Shown here: positions 26,899 through 35,805 of the stretch, piece after piece
How the letters are laid out: every line of letters begins with the position of its first letter
How positions within the stretch are numbered: the stretch's first letter is position 1
Source: Bacteroidota bacterium
Lineage (GTDB): Bacteria; Bacteroidota; Bacteroidia; Chitinophagales; JADIYW01
Reading direction: 5' to 3'
DNA: 50,363 nucleotides
Assembly (NCBI GenBank): GCA_028288625.1
Contig: JAQBNI010000051.1
Coordinates: 1-50,363, forward strand
Program-made: the position numbers and the translations under genes
The notes under the pieces: model-generated
Databases searched by the model: none
Seen by the model: only the letters and a program-made list of their open reading frames with translations
Told to the model about the DNA's origin: nothing

Positions 26899-28632
26899 AT
26901 GAAAAAGCTTATCCTTCTCCTCCTTACTATTATTTGTTTTATTAAACCCGTTTATACTCAAAAAACAGAGGTTTCTAACGCCACTTTCGAGACTTATAAA
27001 AAAGCTTTCGTCGAACGTTTTTGGAAGATCTATCCGAATTGGGCAACTGCTTTGGGATATCATAAATATGATAGTGTATTGAATGTCCCAAATGCAGCAC
27101 AAACCGCAAAAGAACTCACCTTTGCCAGTAATGAATTAAAACGGTTAAAAAATTTCAGGATAAATGAACTGTCAGATGCAAATAAAATTGACTTCCATTT
27201 AATTGAAACGAAACTGAATGACATTACCTGGCAAATAAAAGAATTAAAAGAATATGAATGGAATCCCGCAACTTATAATGTGGGTGAAGCTTTTGCATAC
27301 ATATTAGCGGAAAATTATGCTCCTTTAAAAACGCGAATGAGCAACCTCTTAATTAAACTGAGGAATGTTCCTGCGTACTATGAGACAGCCAAACAAACTA
27401 TTAAAAATCCTTCGAACGAATACCTGCAATTAGCAATTGAACAAAATGAAGGCAACTTATCTATTTTTGAAAGTGATCTCGTAGATTCTATAAAGCTATT
27501 GCATTTATATCCCGAGTCCGAGGATGCCTATTTAAAGAGAGCAAAAAATGCTGCAGACGCCATTCGCTCTTACATCCAGTTTTTAAAAGATTACAAGAAT
27601 GATACCCCACGAAGTTTTCGATTAGGCAATGAATTGTACAACAAAAAATTTGAATTCTATCTCGAAAGCAGTTATACGCCCGATGAAATTTTCAAAGCTG
27701 CATTGGATCGAAAAGAATATCTCCATTATGAAATGGGAAAGATTGCTGTAAATCTATGGCTTAAATATTTTGGAAATCAACCCATGCCGACAGACCGGCT
27801 GGTCTTAATAAAAAAAGTAATCGATACGATCTCGGTACAGCATGTACGTCGCGAAGATTTCCAATCAGCAATAGAAAAACAATTACCTGAACTTACGAGA
27901 TTCGTAAAAGAGAAAAACCTGGTCTATATGGATCCTTCAAAACCTTTAAGAGTGCGCCAGGAACCAGGTTATTATGCAGGGGTTGCAGGCGCTTCGCTGA
28001 GTTCGCCCGGACCGTATGAAAAGACAGGAACAGCATATTATAATGTTGGATCTCTTGAACACTGGAGTGCAGATAAAGCGGAAAGTTATCTACGTGAGTA
28101 TAATAAATATGTACTGCAGATCATGAATATACACGAAGCGATCCCCGGTCATTATGTGCAAATGATGTATAACAATAAATCTCCGGATATCATCAAATCC
28201 ATATTTCAGAATAATGCAATGATCGAGGGTTGGGCTGTATATGCAGAACTGATGATGCTGGAAAACGGTTATGGAAACAATGAACCGGAAATGTGGCTGA
28301 TGTACTACAAGTGGAATTTGCGAAGTGTTTGCAATACGATCCTCGATATCAGTGTTCATACCAAAAATATGTCGAAGGAAGACGCTATGGACCTTTTGGT
28401 CCGACAGGCTTTTCAGCAACAAACGGAAGCTGAAGGAAAATGGCATAGAGTGCAGGTTTCAAACGTACAGCTTTGCTGTTATTTTACCGGCTTTAAAGAG
28501 ATCACGGACCTGCGTGAAGCGTATAAAAAACAACAAGGAAGCGCATATAAACTGAAAGAATTTAATGAGCATTTTTTAAGTTATGGCTGTGCACCCGTGA
28601 AGTATATCCGTGAACTGCTGTTGAAAAAATAA
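26899..28632 (+). CDS. Secreted DUF885 family protein, metallopeptidase-like
   Basis: The 577-residue protein starts at ATG 26899 with a signal peptide (MKKLILLLLTIICFIKPVYTQ). An in-frame TTG at 26881 would put extra residues before it. DUF885 proteins are helical and carry an HExxPGHxxQ-type motif, here NIHEAIPGHYVQMMYN near residue 412, with IEGWAVYAELMML further on. Both resemble the zinc site of M2/M3-like gluzincins. Peptidase activity is inferred from the motif and not established for most members. The length is typical, and the gene is followed by a good terminator at 28720. Confidence 0.88.
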   Translation: MKKLILLLLTIICFIKPVYTQKTEVSNATFETYKKAFVERFWKIYPNWATALGYHKYDSVLNVPNAAQTAKELTFASNELKRLKNFRINELSDANKIDFHLIETKLNDITWQIKELKEYEWNPATYNVGEAFAYILAENYAPLKTRMSNLLIKLRNVPAYYETAKQTIKNPSNEYLQLAIEQNEGNLSIFESDLVDSIKLLHLYPESEDAYLKRAKNAADAIRSYIQFLKDYKNDTPRSFRLGNELYNKKFEFYLESSYTPDEIFKAALDRKEYLHYEMGKIAVNLWLKYFGNQPMPTDRLVLIKKVIDTISVQHVRREDFQSAIEKQLPELTRFVKEKNLVYMDPSKPLRVRQEPGYYAGVAGASLSSPGPYEKTGTAYYNVGSLEHWSADKAESYLREYNKYVLQIMNIHEAIPGHYVQMMYNNKSPDIIKSIFQNNAMIEGWAVYAELMMLENGYGNNEPEMWLMYYKWNLRSVCNTILDISVHTKNMSKEDAMDLLVRQAFQQQTEAEGKWHRVQVSNVQLCCYFTGFKEITDLREAYKKQQGSAYKLKEFNEHFLSYGCAPVKYIRELLLKK

Positions 28633-28645
28633 TATGTTAAAATAG

Positions 28646-28698
28646 TTGCGCTTGTCGCAAATAATATCCAACTTAATATTAAGATTGCAATCTTAATA
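28646..28698. repeat. Two palindromes behind the DUF885 gene
   Basis: TTGCG/CGCAA with a 5-base loop spans 28646-28660, and a perfect 22-base palindrome centred on GATTGCAATC spans 28677-28698. They precede the terminator at 28720 in a 190-base spacer. They could be REP-like remnants or protein-binding sites. They do not share the REP core of the RAYT locus. Confidence 0.5.
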
Positions 28699-28719
28699 AA
28701 AGCAGACTAAAATAGTTCT

Positions 28720-28744
28720 AAAGCGCCTTATGGGCGCTTTTTTT
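28720..28744 (+). terminator. Intrinsic terminator after DUF885 gene
   Basis: AAAGCGCC (28720-28727) pairs with GGCGCTTT (28733-28740) across the loop TTATG and is followed by more Ts. It ends the DUF885 transcript before the PI-PLC pair. Confidence 0.88.
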
Positions 28745-28771
28745 ATTTAACTTAATTTTATCAATTCAGCG

Positions 28772-28801
28772 TTTCTCACTGTATATAATTACCTATCTTT
28801 A
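28772..28801 (+). promoter_or_regulatory. Candidate promoter for the PI-PLC pair
   Basis: TTTC (28772-28775) and TATCTTTA (28794-28801) are separated by 18 bases. Each differs from the Bacteroidota consensus boxes by one base. The ATG is 20 bases downstream, and the site follows a strong terminator, as expected for the start of a new unit. Confidence 0.4.
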
Positions 28802-28820
28802 ATAACACAAAAAATTCACG

Positions 28821-29993
28821 ATGAAAACTTGTTACCTAGCCTGTATTTCCTTCTTATTCCTAATGAGTTGTAAAAAAGAAAATGCCTCTGATTCAAATCA
28901 TGACCAAACCGAGATCAACAAACTTAAGATCAACCAGATCCAGATCCTCGGCAGCCATAACAGTTACCATAAACACATGGATCCCAAGTTGTTTTCCTTC
29001 CTGAGCTCTATCAACTTTTTATTACCGGATAAATTTAAAGTGGAAGCACTGGATTATTCGCATGAGCCATTAGCGGATCAACTGGATATTTATCATTTGC
29101 GGAGCTTTGAAATCGATATTTATGCAGATCCGCAAGGCGGCAGGTATTATAACCGCCAGGGAAATGTATTCATTGGAAAGCCGGTAGCTTCCGGAATAGA
29201 TGAATTGCGGCAACCGGGTTTCAAAGTTTTACATATTCCCGACATCGATTTTGAAACTCACTTTTATACTTTCAAAAGCAATTTACAGGCGTTGAAAGAC
29301 TGGTCGGATGCACATCCTGATCATTTACCGATCTTTATTTTAATTGAAAGCAAGGAAGAAACCGTTGGAGATATTCTTGGCTTCCTCGGATTTATAACAG
29401 CAATAAAATTTACACCGGCATTAGCGGATGATATTGATACGGAAATTAAATCTGTATTTGGTAGTAGCTTGGATAATGTGATAACTCCTGATAATGTAAG
29501 GGGCACTTATGCTACTTTAAAAGACGCTGTGTTAGCAGATAACTGGCCAACCGTCGGATCATCACGCGGCAAATTTTTATTTGCGATGGAAGGACCCGCA
29601 ACGACAGATTACCTGAACGGTCATCCTTCATTACAAGGGAGGGCTATGTTCCTGATCACAAATGCGGGACTGCCCGAATCTGCTGTTATTGGTGAAGACG
29701 TACCGGATAGATTTCAATCCAGGATAATGGATGAAGTAAAGCAAGGATATATTATCCGTACACGCGCCGATGAAGCAAATCATGAAAATCTAACCGGTGA
29801 TTACTCAAGACAGCAAGCTGCATTTGCGAGTGGCGCACAAATGATCTCCACAGATTATTACCGCCCGGATCCGCGCTACCTGACGGATGGGAAGTACAAA
29901 AATTATATGTGCCAGTTTCCGAACGGAGATCTTGCAAGAATAAATCCTGTAAGCGCGGCTGACAAACAAGGAATCGGAGTGATTGCAGAATAG
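28821..29993 (+). CDS. PI-PLC-like lipoprotein (Ca-dependent phosphoinositide PLC family), copy 1
   Basis: The 390-residue protein has a lipoprotein signal (CISFLFLMSCKKE), so it is anchored on the periplasmic or outer side. The PI-PLC TIM-barrel start is seen in IQILGSHNSYHKHMDP (first catalytic His region), followed by RSFEIDIYADPQGGRYYNR, FKVLHIPDIDFETHFYTF and IFILIESKEET. The ending carries YIIRTRADEANHENLT and GAQMISTDYYRPDPRY, which fit the bacterial Ca-dependent PLC-C1 group. It may cleave phosphoinositide-type or other phosphodiester lipids; the substrate is not known. It is paired with a close paralog 28 bases downstream. Confidence 0.88.
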   Translation: MKTCYLACISFLFLMSCKKENASDSNHDQTEINKLKINQIQILGSHNSYHKHMDPKLFSFLSSINFLLPDKFKVEALDYSHEPLADQLDIYHLRSFEIDIYADPQGGRYYNRQGNVFIGKPVASGIDELRQPGFKVLHIPDIDFETHFYTFKSNLQALKDWSDAHPDHLPIFILIESKEETVGDILGFLGFITAIKFTPALADDIDTEIKSVFGSSLDNVITPDNVRGTYATLKDAVLADNWPTVGSSRGKFLFAMEGPATTDYLNGHPSLQGRAMFLITNAGLPESAVIGEDVPDRFQSRIMDEVKQGYIIRTRADEANHENLTGDYSRQQAAFASGAQMISTDYYRPDPRYLTDGKYKNYMCQFPNGDLARINPVSAADKQGIGVIAE

Positions 29994-30021
29994 TTATTTT
30001 TCGATCTTTTAATTTTAAAAA

Positions 30022-31194
30022 ATGTTTAAACGATATTTTAGTTTATTAATACTCATCATTTCTTCATATTATTTTACGTGCGCAAAACAAACTATTGACA
30101 CTTCCACAGCAATAGATGATCTGAAAATTAATCAGCTGCAACTTCTCGGCAGTCATAACAGTTATCATTTAAGGGCGAATAAAAGAGTATTGAATTTTTT
30201 AAAAGCTATCAGCTTTGCTGCACCGGCAGCATTTAATCCAAAGGAACTGGATTATGAGCATGAGCCGCTCGATTTACAACTCAACACTTATAATTTACGG
30301 AATTTTGAGATCGATATTTATGCAGATCCGAAAGGCGGTCAGTTTTATAAAAGGAAAAAGAATGATCTGTTAGCACTTCCAAAAGCATCTCATATTGAAG
30401 CATTGAAAGAACCCGGCTTCAAAGTATTTCATATCCCGGATGTTGATTATAATACGCGCTATCTCACTCTAAAAAGTATGCTTACCGCTTTTAAACAATG
30501 GGGTGACGCGCATCCTAACCATTTGCCAATTTACCTGCTGATAGAATCGAAAGAAGAAACGATTGCAGATAAAGTCCATAAACTGCATTTTACAAAAGCA
30601 ATACCATTTACTCCTGCAATCAGTGATGATATTGACACCGAGATCAAATCGATATTCGGAGAGAATTTAAGCCAGATCATAACGCCGGATATGGTTAGAG
30701 GAGATTACGCGACCTTGAACGAAGCAGTCCTGGCAAACAACTGGCCTACAATAAAAGAATCGCGCGGCAAATTTATTTTCGTGATGATGGGACCTGCATG
30801 TGACGATTATCTCGTTGGTCACCCTTCTTTGAAAGGGCGCGCCATGTTTACCTTTTCCGATCCCGGAAATCCGGAAGCCGCATTTTTAAAATTTGAATAT
30901 CCTGTGAATGAACAAACGCTTATTAAGGAATTTGTGAAACAAGGATATATAGTAAGAACAAGGGCGGATGAGGCTAACAAGCAAAACAGGAGTTGTGATT
31001 ATACACAAATGAATGTGGTATTTTCCTCGGGAGCACAAATTGTTACAACTGATTACTATAGAGCTGATCCGCGATATAAAACAAAACCAAAGAAATTTAA
31101 AAACTATTTCTGCAAATTTCCAAACAGCGAACTGGGAAGAATTGATCCTGTAAATGCTGCGGATAAACAGGATATCGGAAAGATTGTAGAATGA
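30022..31194 (+). CDS. PI-PLC-like protein, copy 2
   Basis: Also 390 residues, with the same order of motifs as copy 1: LQLLGSHNSYHLRANK, RNFEIDIYADPKGGQFYKR, FKVFHIPDVDYNTRY, IYLLIESKEET, YIVRTRADEANKQN and QIVTTDYYRADPRY. Its N-terminus (SLLILIISSYYFTCAK) also has a Cys that could be a lipobox, but the residues before it are less typical than in copy 1. It begins 28 bases after copy 1 with no terminator between, so they form a two-gene unit. Equal length and even divergence point to an old tandem duplication with both copies kept functional. It ends 3 bases from the convergent esterase gene. Confidence 0.88.
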   Translation: MFKRYFSLLILIISSYYFTCAKQTIDTSTAIDDLKINQLQLLGSHNSYHLRANKRVLNFLKAISFAAPAAFNPKELDYEHEPLDLQLNTYNLRNFEIDIYADPKGGQFYKRKKNDLLALPKASHIEALKEPGFKVFHIPDVDYNTRYLTLKSMLTAFKQWGDAHPNHLPIYLLIESKEETIADKVHKLHFTKAIPFTPAISDDIDTEIKSIFGENLSQIITPDMVRGDYATLNEAVLANNWPTIKESRGKFIFVMMGPACDDYLVGHPSLKGRAMFTFSDPGNPEAAFLKFEYPVNEQTLIKEFVKQGYIVRTRADEANKQNRSCDYTQMNVVFSSGAQIVTTDYYRADPRYKTKPKKFKNYFCKFPNSELGRIDPVNAADKQDIGKIVE

Positions 31195-31197
31195 TCT

Positions 31198-32445
31198 TCA
31201 ATGTGAAACTGAATTCACAATACTTATCTTAGAAAGATAAGTTTGCTTTTCGCTTTTTAATGACAGTAAATAAATCCCGCTTGGTACATCCAGGTAAAAT
31301 TGTAAGAAAGTTTTATTTGCCACTGATGCGGTATAAATTTGTTTTCCCTGCATATCCGTAATTTCTATTGTACCATCTTTTGACTGAATATCCTTAGGAA
31401 TTTCAATCGTAAAATTTCCGTCGGAAGGATTTGGATATATTGAAATGCTTTTTAAATTTCTATTGATTACAGAAACGACATCTGGATTCAATATTTTGTA
31501 CAAAAACTGAGAGGTTGTCTGCAGTATAAATCTATGGTTTGAAGTGTCATCATAAGCATCTACAGGGTGACCGGCTTTATTGATAGTATGAAATTCCATA
31601 TTCATTCCTAAACTTCGCGCTTTCATGGCGACCCGGTTATCTCCGTAAAAATATCCAAGATGACAGAACACCGTAGTAAAACAACCAATATCATACGGTA
31701 CTACAAAATCAGGGCTATTATGAAAACCAAGATAAGCGATATCGGTATTGTTTTCGAGGTAATTCACATTATCAACAGCGCCACTGCAGCTCACCATGGC
31801 TTTAATCCCTTTAATGTCATAGCCCGGGTTTCCGCTATTGCCGTCTAATCCGCCTAGATCTTTATAAGCTGTTTTAAACCTGGCACTCATTTCAACAGTG
31901 TCATCCAGGAAAACAGTAATCAAGCCTCCAATGGCGCCAGCGGATGAACCGTAAATAAATATTTTCGAAGTATCTACTTTATAAGAATTGCCGTTGAGCG
32001 CAGCGTCTTTTTTAAAATACCGGATCGCTGCTTTCAGATCATGCGTTACTCTTGCAATGGCTTTGTAAAAATTTGCCGGATCGCCAAAATCAACATAAGG
32101 AGAAATGATCAGCGTTTGTTCTACGCGGTATTCAATATTTGCTGTAACGTATCCTTTCTGAGAAAAATATTCCGCTGTTTTATTTATAGACTGATCTGTT
32201 CTGCTTCCGCCAACAAAGGAACCGCCATGCACAAAAAATATAATTGGACGAAGTGCAGCGGTATCGCTTTCCGGTTCATAAATATCCATGAGTAACGGCG
32301 TCAGATTATTTTTACTATCGTAATTGCTGCCATATTGAATATCCGTATGCTTTACAAAATTGAAAACAGAATCGAGATAACGCGTTTGCGAAAATCCTGA
32401 AAAATAAAATATGAAGAAAAGAAAGGATGTAAAGTCTTTTTTCAT
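31198..32445 (-). CDS. Secreted alpha/beta hydrolase (carboxylesterase-like) with T9SS type A sorting domain
   Basis: The 415-residue protein has a signal peptide (MKKDFTSFLFFIFYFSGFSQ). The oxyanion-hole motif PIIFFVHGGSFVGGSR and the nucleophile elbow IFIYGSSAGAIGG (Ser in GSSAG) place it in the HSL/carboxylesterase group, and a His near NKAGHPVDAYDD could complete the triad. The last ~75 residues are a type A sorting domain (ISIYPNPSDGNF, VPSGIYLLSLKS), so it is exported by T9SS to the surface or medium. It probably removes acyl or acetyl groups from extracellular material. No close operon partner. Confidence 0.9.
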   Translation of the reverse strand: MKKDFTSFLFFIFYFSGFSQTRYLDSVFNFVKHTDIQYGSNYDSKNNLTPLLMDIYEPESDTAALRPIIFFVHGGSFVGGSRTDQSINKTAEYFSQKGYVTANIEYRVEQTLIISPYVDFGDPANFYKAIARVTHDLKAAIRYFKKDAALNGNSYKVDTSKIFIYGSSAGAIGGLITVFLDDTVEMSARFKTAYKDLGGLDGNSGNPGYDIKGIKAMVSCSGAVDNVNYLENNTDIAYLGFHNSPDFVVPYDIGCFTTVFCHLGYFYGDNRVAMKARSLGMNMEFHTINKAGHPVDAYDDTSNHRFILQTTSQFLYKILNPDVVSVINRNLKSISIYPNPSDGNFTIEIPKDIQSKDGTIEITDMQGKQIYTASVANKTFLQFYLDVPSGIYLLSLKSEKQTYLSKISIVNSVSH

Positions 32446-32491
32446 CGCGTTGATTTATTCTAATAAAGTTAGAATAAATTCAGCGATTTTA

Positions 32492-33799
32492 CTATTTATT
32501 CATCAGCCATGTTTTGAAGACATCGAAACTTGGAGACATCGTAATGGACTGCTTTTTACCGCTGATGATCGATTTCAACCTATCCGGAATATGGATGTGC
32601 GCCTGTATCAGCGGCTCAACCACATCCCCAAATTTTACCGGGTGAGCGGTAGACAATACAATACCGTTGATATATAATGGATTCAAATCATTCTCATAAA
32701 CAAATTCATCCATCGCCAGATAACCCACTGAAGTATGCGGGCACATCAGGTAATTAAAATCTTCAAAAACTTTTTTAATTCCATCTGCAGTTTGCTCATC
32801 ATTGTAGCAATATGCTGTGATTTCATTACGCACATTTTCCAGGTGATTATCGTACATATCCATGATCCTTGCAAAGTTGCTCGGGTTTCCAACATCCATT
32901 GCATTCGACAAAGTTGTTACGGAAGATTTGGGTTCAAACCTCCCCGTTTCATAATATAAAGTGAATACATCATTTGAGTTGTTCGCAGCAATCATTTTTG
33001 TAACGGGTAATCCCATTTTCTTTGCAAACAAACCTGCCGTAAGGTTTCCGAAATTTCCGCTGGGTACAGAAAAGTATAACGGCAAAGTTTTATCATCCAG
33101 TTGTTTGTAAGCGTATATATAATAAAATGATTGCGGGATCAATCGCGCGATATTAATGGAATTTGCTGAAGACAACGTCAATTTTTCATTGAGTTCTTTA
33201 TCGAGGAATGCCTGCTTTACCAGCGATTGACAATCGTCGAATGTTCCATCAATTTCTATCGCAGTAATGTTAGCGCCGAGCGTAGTAAACTGTTTTTCCT
33301 GGATGGCACTCACTTTTCCTTTTGGATAAAGTATAGTTACTTTAATGCCTTCTACATTTAAAAAACCATGAGCGACTGCGCTGCCGGTATCTCCGGAAGT
33401 GGCTACAAGAATATTTACTTCCTTATTATTGTTGCGCAGAAAATATCCCATGAGACGACCCATAAAGCGCGCACCAAAATCTTTGAACGCAAGTGTTGGA
33501 CCGTGATACAATTCGAGAACAGAATAATCACCGACTTCTATTAACGGCGCATCGAAGTTATATGCTTCCTGAACAATTTTATTTAATTCTGTTGATGGAA
33601 TATCATCTCCGATTAAATGCTGTGCAATATGAAACGCCATTTCCGTATAACTATAATCATCGAGATGATCCCAGAATTTCTGAGGTAAAGGGTTTATTTC
33701 ATACGGCATATATAAACCATTATCTGCCGGAAGCCCTGTTAATACTGCTTCTTTCAAATCTACATCCGGAGATTGGTGTTTTGTGGAATATAATTTCAT
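32492..33799 (-). CDS. thrC: Threonine synthase
   Basis: The 435-residue PLP enzyme converts O-phosphohomoserine to threonine. Motifs are YHGPTLAFKDFGARFMGR (catalytic Lys), LVATSGDTGSAVAHGF and SVPSGNFGNLTAGLFAKKMG. The start MKLYSTKHQSPDVDLKEAV at ATG 33799 is preferred over the in-frame TTG at 33808. It is the last gene of the thrA-thrB-thrC set but is separated from thrB by two small opposite-strand ORFs, so it may need its own promoter. A period-8 repeat lies directly upstream of its start. Confidence 0.95.
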   Translation of the reverse strand: MKLYSTKHQSPDVDLKEAVLTGLPADNGLYMPYEINPLPQKFWDHLDDYSYTEMAFHIAQHLIGDDIPSTELNKIVQEAYNFDAPLIEVGDYSVLELYHGPTLAFKDFGARFMGRLMGYFLRNNNKEVNILVATSGDTGSAVAHGFLNVEGIKVTILYPKGKVSAIQEKQFTTLGANITAIEIDGTFDDCQSLVKQAFLDKELNEKLTLSSANSINIARLIPQSFYYIYAYKQLDDKTLPLYFSVPSGNFGNLTAGLFAKKMGLPVTKMIAANNSNDVFTLYYETGRFEPKSSVTTLSNAMDVGNPSNFARIMDMYDNHLENVRNEITAYCYNDEQTADGIKKVFEDFNYLMCPHTSVGYLAMDEFVYENDLNPLYINGIVLSTAHPVKFGDVVEPLIQAHIHIPDRLKSIISGKKQSITMSPSFDVFKTWLMNK

Positions 33800-33806
33800 T
33801 TTAAAC

Positions 33807-33846
33807 AATTGGAAAATTATAGAATTGTAGAATTATAGAATGTGAA
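33807..33846. repeat. Five-unit period-8 array upstream of thrC
   Basis: Five 8-base units starting AAT (consensus AATTATAG) cover 33807-33846, starting 7 bases upstream of the thrC ATG (minus strand). The layout (five units, AATT start) parallels the heptamer arrays elsewhere in the window, but the period is 8. Confidence 0.7.
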
Positions 33847-33974
33847 GATGAGAAAATGAATAGAAATTTGGAAGAATTACGTATTAATTAATTTCAAATT
33901 CTGTTGTGTACAAAAAAATTAGATTTTTTTATGGAAATCAACCCAATTTTGACTCTGTATGGGAAAGAGAATAA

Positions 33975-34187
33975 ATGGATGGTCATGATAAATTATTGAA
34001 AGAAATTTCCAGGTACGAGAAACTAGTGTCTTTATGTGAAAAAAGGATTGCTAAAATCGAATTCTTATTGAGTACAAATCAACCTGATGATATTCAAGTC
34101 GAACTTAATAAACAGCATGATATGATTATTGATGAATGGTATATAAATTACCAGATATTAACACGCCTGAAATCAATTTTAGAATAA
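33975..34187 (+). CDS. Small hypothetical coiled-coil protein, 70 aa
   Basis: The product is highly charged and predicted helical (MDGHDKLLKEISRYEKLVSL...), with heptad-like leucines and a Cys at ~20. There is no signal peptide or membrane segment. It is followed 19 bases later by another small same-strand gene. The pair lies between thrB and thrC on the opposite strand. No family is recognised. The coding potential looks real because a full-length ORF with balanced codons fills most of the gap. Confidence 0.55.
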   Translation: MDGHDKLLKEISRYEKLVSLCEKRIAKIEFLLSTNQPDDIQVELNKQHDMIIDEWYINYQILTRLKSILE

Positions 34188-34206
34188 AATTCATTAATTT
34201 TAAACT

Positions 34207-34452
34207 ATGAAGAATAAGCTTTTAATAGAAGACTATGTGAATGCACTTGTAATAGGGGATTCGAGTTTTTTATGGAAACATAATGACTTTAATAAAAAAA
34301 TAACCGAAGCTGAGGAAATTGCCTATTTAAAGAATTTATTAATGGAGCATCTCGATGAAATGAGTACGAATTCGCAAAAACAATTTGAGAAAAATGAACA
34401 GCGATTCAATGATTTTCTAAAGGAAAATAATTTAGATAAAGTTTTCTCTTAA
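34207..34452 (+). CDS. Small hypothetical acidic helical protein, 81 aa
   Basis: The product (MKNKLLIEDYVNALVIGDSS...) is soluble and helical, rich in Glu, Asn and Lys, and ends in NNLDKVFS. It begins 19 bases after the 70-aa gene, which suggests a two-gene unit. Its stop lies 3 bases from the convergent thrB stop. No family, nuclease or toxin motif is visible. A toxin-antitoxin role is imaginable from size and arrangement but has no support in the sequence. Confidence 0.6.
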   Translation: MKNKLLIEDYVNALVIGDSSFLWKHNDFNKKITEAEEIAYLKNLLMEHLDEMSTNSQKQFEKNEQRFNDFLKENNLDKVFS

Positions 34453-34455
34453 CCT

Positions 34456-35403
34456 TCAATCAGCCATCGGAAGCACTTTCGGTCCGTGACTGTTTACCTT
34501 ACTTACATAAACTTCAGAGCCAATTTTCATTTCATCCATTATTTTTTTCATCGCATCACCGACGTTGTGCGCAATTTCTTTCCCATGACATAAAGCAAAA
34601 ACACTTGGTCCGCTCCCGCTGATGCTCCCGCCCAACGCGCCTGCATCTTTTGCGGCTTGTTTCATTTCATAAAAACCTGGAATTAATTTACTGCGGTAAG
34701 GTTCCGCAATATAATCCACTAAACTTCTTCCTATCAAATCATAATCGCCGCGCAATAAACCTACCATCATTCCGCCAACATTTGCACTTTGCCGCAATGA
34801 ATGTGCGAGTGGAATTTCTTTCGGCAATATTTCGCGTGCATCTTTTGTCAGTACCACAACGTCAGGATGTATTACCGCGCACCATAATTCTTCAGGCACC
34901 GGAATTTGTAAAATATCCAGGGGCTCATAACTTCTCACCAAAATAAATCCGCCAAATAAACCTGCTGCCACATTATCCGCAATTGCGGCATCGCAGGCAG
35001 CTTTTTCAGCATCCAGTAAGAATGGAAGCATTTCTTCCTTCGTTAGTTTTTCATTACATAGCATGTTGATCGCATACACACCTGCTACCGCGCTTGCGGC
35101 ACTGCTGCCCAACCCGCTGCCACTCGGCATCATTTTCTTCAACCATATCCTGCAACCGAAATCTGCTTTTATAAAATCGAGATAATCCTGGATAGCAACT
35201 GTTGCAGAATTCTTTTTGGGATCACGCGGCAACATGCCTTCGTCACCTTCTATATCTGCGATCTCCACGCCTTTTTGCTTTGTGATCTCCATGATCAATT
35301 CATCGCCGGGCTTATCAATTGCAAATCCCAATACGTCAAAGCCACAAGCCACGTTAGCGACTGTAGCAGGTGCGAAGACTCTTATTTTATTTCCGATTTT
35401 CAT
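34456..35403 (-). CDS. thrB: Homoserine kinase
   Basis: The 315-residue GHMP kinase phosphorylates homoserine before threonine synthase. The ATP-binding loop is MMPSGSGLGSSAASAVAG, the N-terminus is RVFAPATVANVACGFDVLGFAI, and GALGGSISGSGPSVFALC is the conserved C-terminal motif. The ATG at 35403 comes 40 bases after the end of the interrupted four-helix-bundle gene, which separates it from thrA. A heptamer array occupies that gap right up to the start codon. Confidence 0.96.
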   Translation of the reverse strand: MKIGNKIRVFAPATVANVACGFDVLGFAIDKPGDELIMEITKQKGVEIADIEGDEGMLPRDPKKNSATVAIQDYLDFIKADFGCRIWLKKMMPSGSGLGSSAASAVAGVYAINMLCNEKLTKEEMLPFLLDAEKAACDAAIADNVAAGLFGGFILVRSYEPLDILQIPVPEELWCAVIHPDVVVLTKDAREILPKEIPLAHSLRQSANVGGMMVGLLRGDYDLIGRSLVDYIAEPYRSKLIPGFYEMKQAAKDAGALGGSISGSGPSVFALCHGKEIAHNVGDAMKKIMDEMKIGSEVYVSKVNSHGPKVLPMAD

Positions 35404-35404
35404 G

Positions 35405-35440
35405 AGTGGTAGTCGTAAGTTGTAAGTCGTAAGTCGTAAG
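35405..35440. repeat. Heptamer array, left arm flanking the four-helix-bundle gene
   Basis: About five 7-base units with consensus AGTCGTA begin one base upstream of the thrB ATG. The 16 bases AGTCGTAAGTCGTAAG at 35425-35440 are an exact inverted copy of 35806-35821 on the other side of the gene. Confidence 0.85.
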
Positions 35441-35443
35441 AGA

Positions 35444-35797
35444 TTAAGCTGGTTTTAGTGATTTGATTAATCCTCTAATAATTTTTGAGACTTCATCGGT
35501 TTTAGAAATTAAATTCAGCTTCATTTCTTCATTAATATATTTTAATCTTACCGCAAGATATAACATAGATTTTACTTCACTTGCAGATCCTATTCACATA
35601 TATAGAAACCTGGAGAAATCAGCATCTGAACTTCGATCAAATCCCTCCGCAATATTATTAGAGATAGAAACCACTGCACTGCATATCTGATTTCTGAAAC
35701 TAAAATCTTTATCCATTCCAAACACTGTATAAATTTCAACAGCCACATCCTGCGCTTTTTGCCATGCAATTATATCTTCGAAACTTTTAAATACCAT
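35444..35797 (-). pseudogene. Four-helix-bundle (23S rRNA IVP/S23-like) protein gene with one in-frame stop
   Basis: The frame encodes 117 codons before the final TAA, broken by TGA at 35596-35594. Before it, FEDIIAWQKAQDVAVEIYTV and SISNNIAEGFDR are hallmark segments of the TIGR02436 four-helix-bundle family. After the stop the same frame continues with IGSASEVKSMLYLAVRLKYI and a normal end, so the total length matches the family. Members occur in 23S rRNA intervening sequences, beside diversity-generating retroelements and as stand-alone genes of unknown role. Here the gene lies between thrA and thrB, enclosed by inverted heptamer arrays. The lone stop may be a recent mutation or a sequence error. 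Confidence 0.85.
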
Positions 35798-35805
35798 TTG
35801 CTTTG

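Noticed and set aside
33931-33999. 22-codon ORF (MEINPILTLYGKENKW...) overlapping the start of the 70-aa gene
   Set aside because: Possible leader, but no regulatory codon run, no hairpin with U-tract and no conserved feature are visible.
35594-35596. TGA as a selenocysteine codon
   Set aside because: The family has no selenocysteine or cysteine at this place, and no SECIS-like hairpin is seen just downstream.
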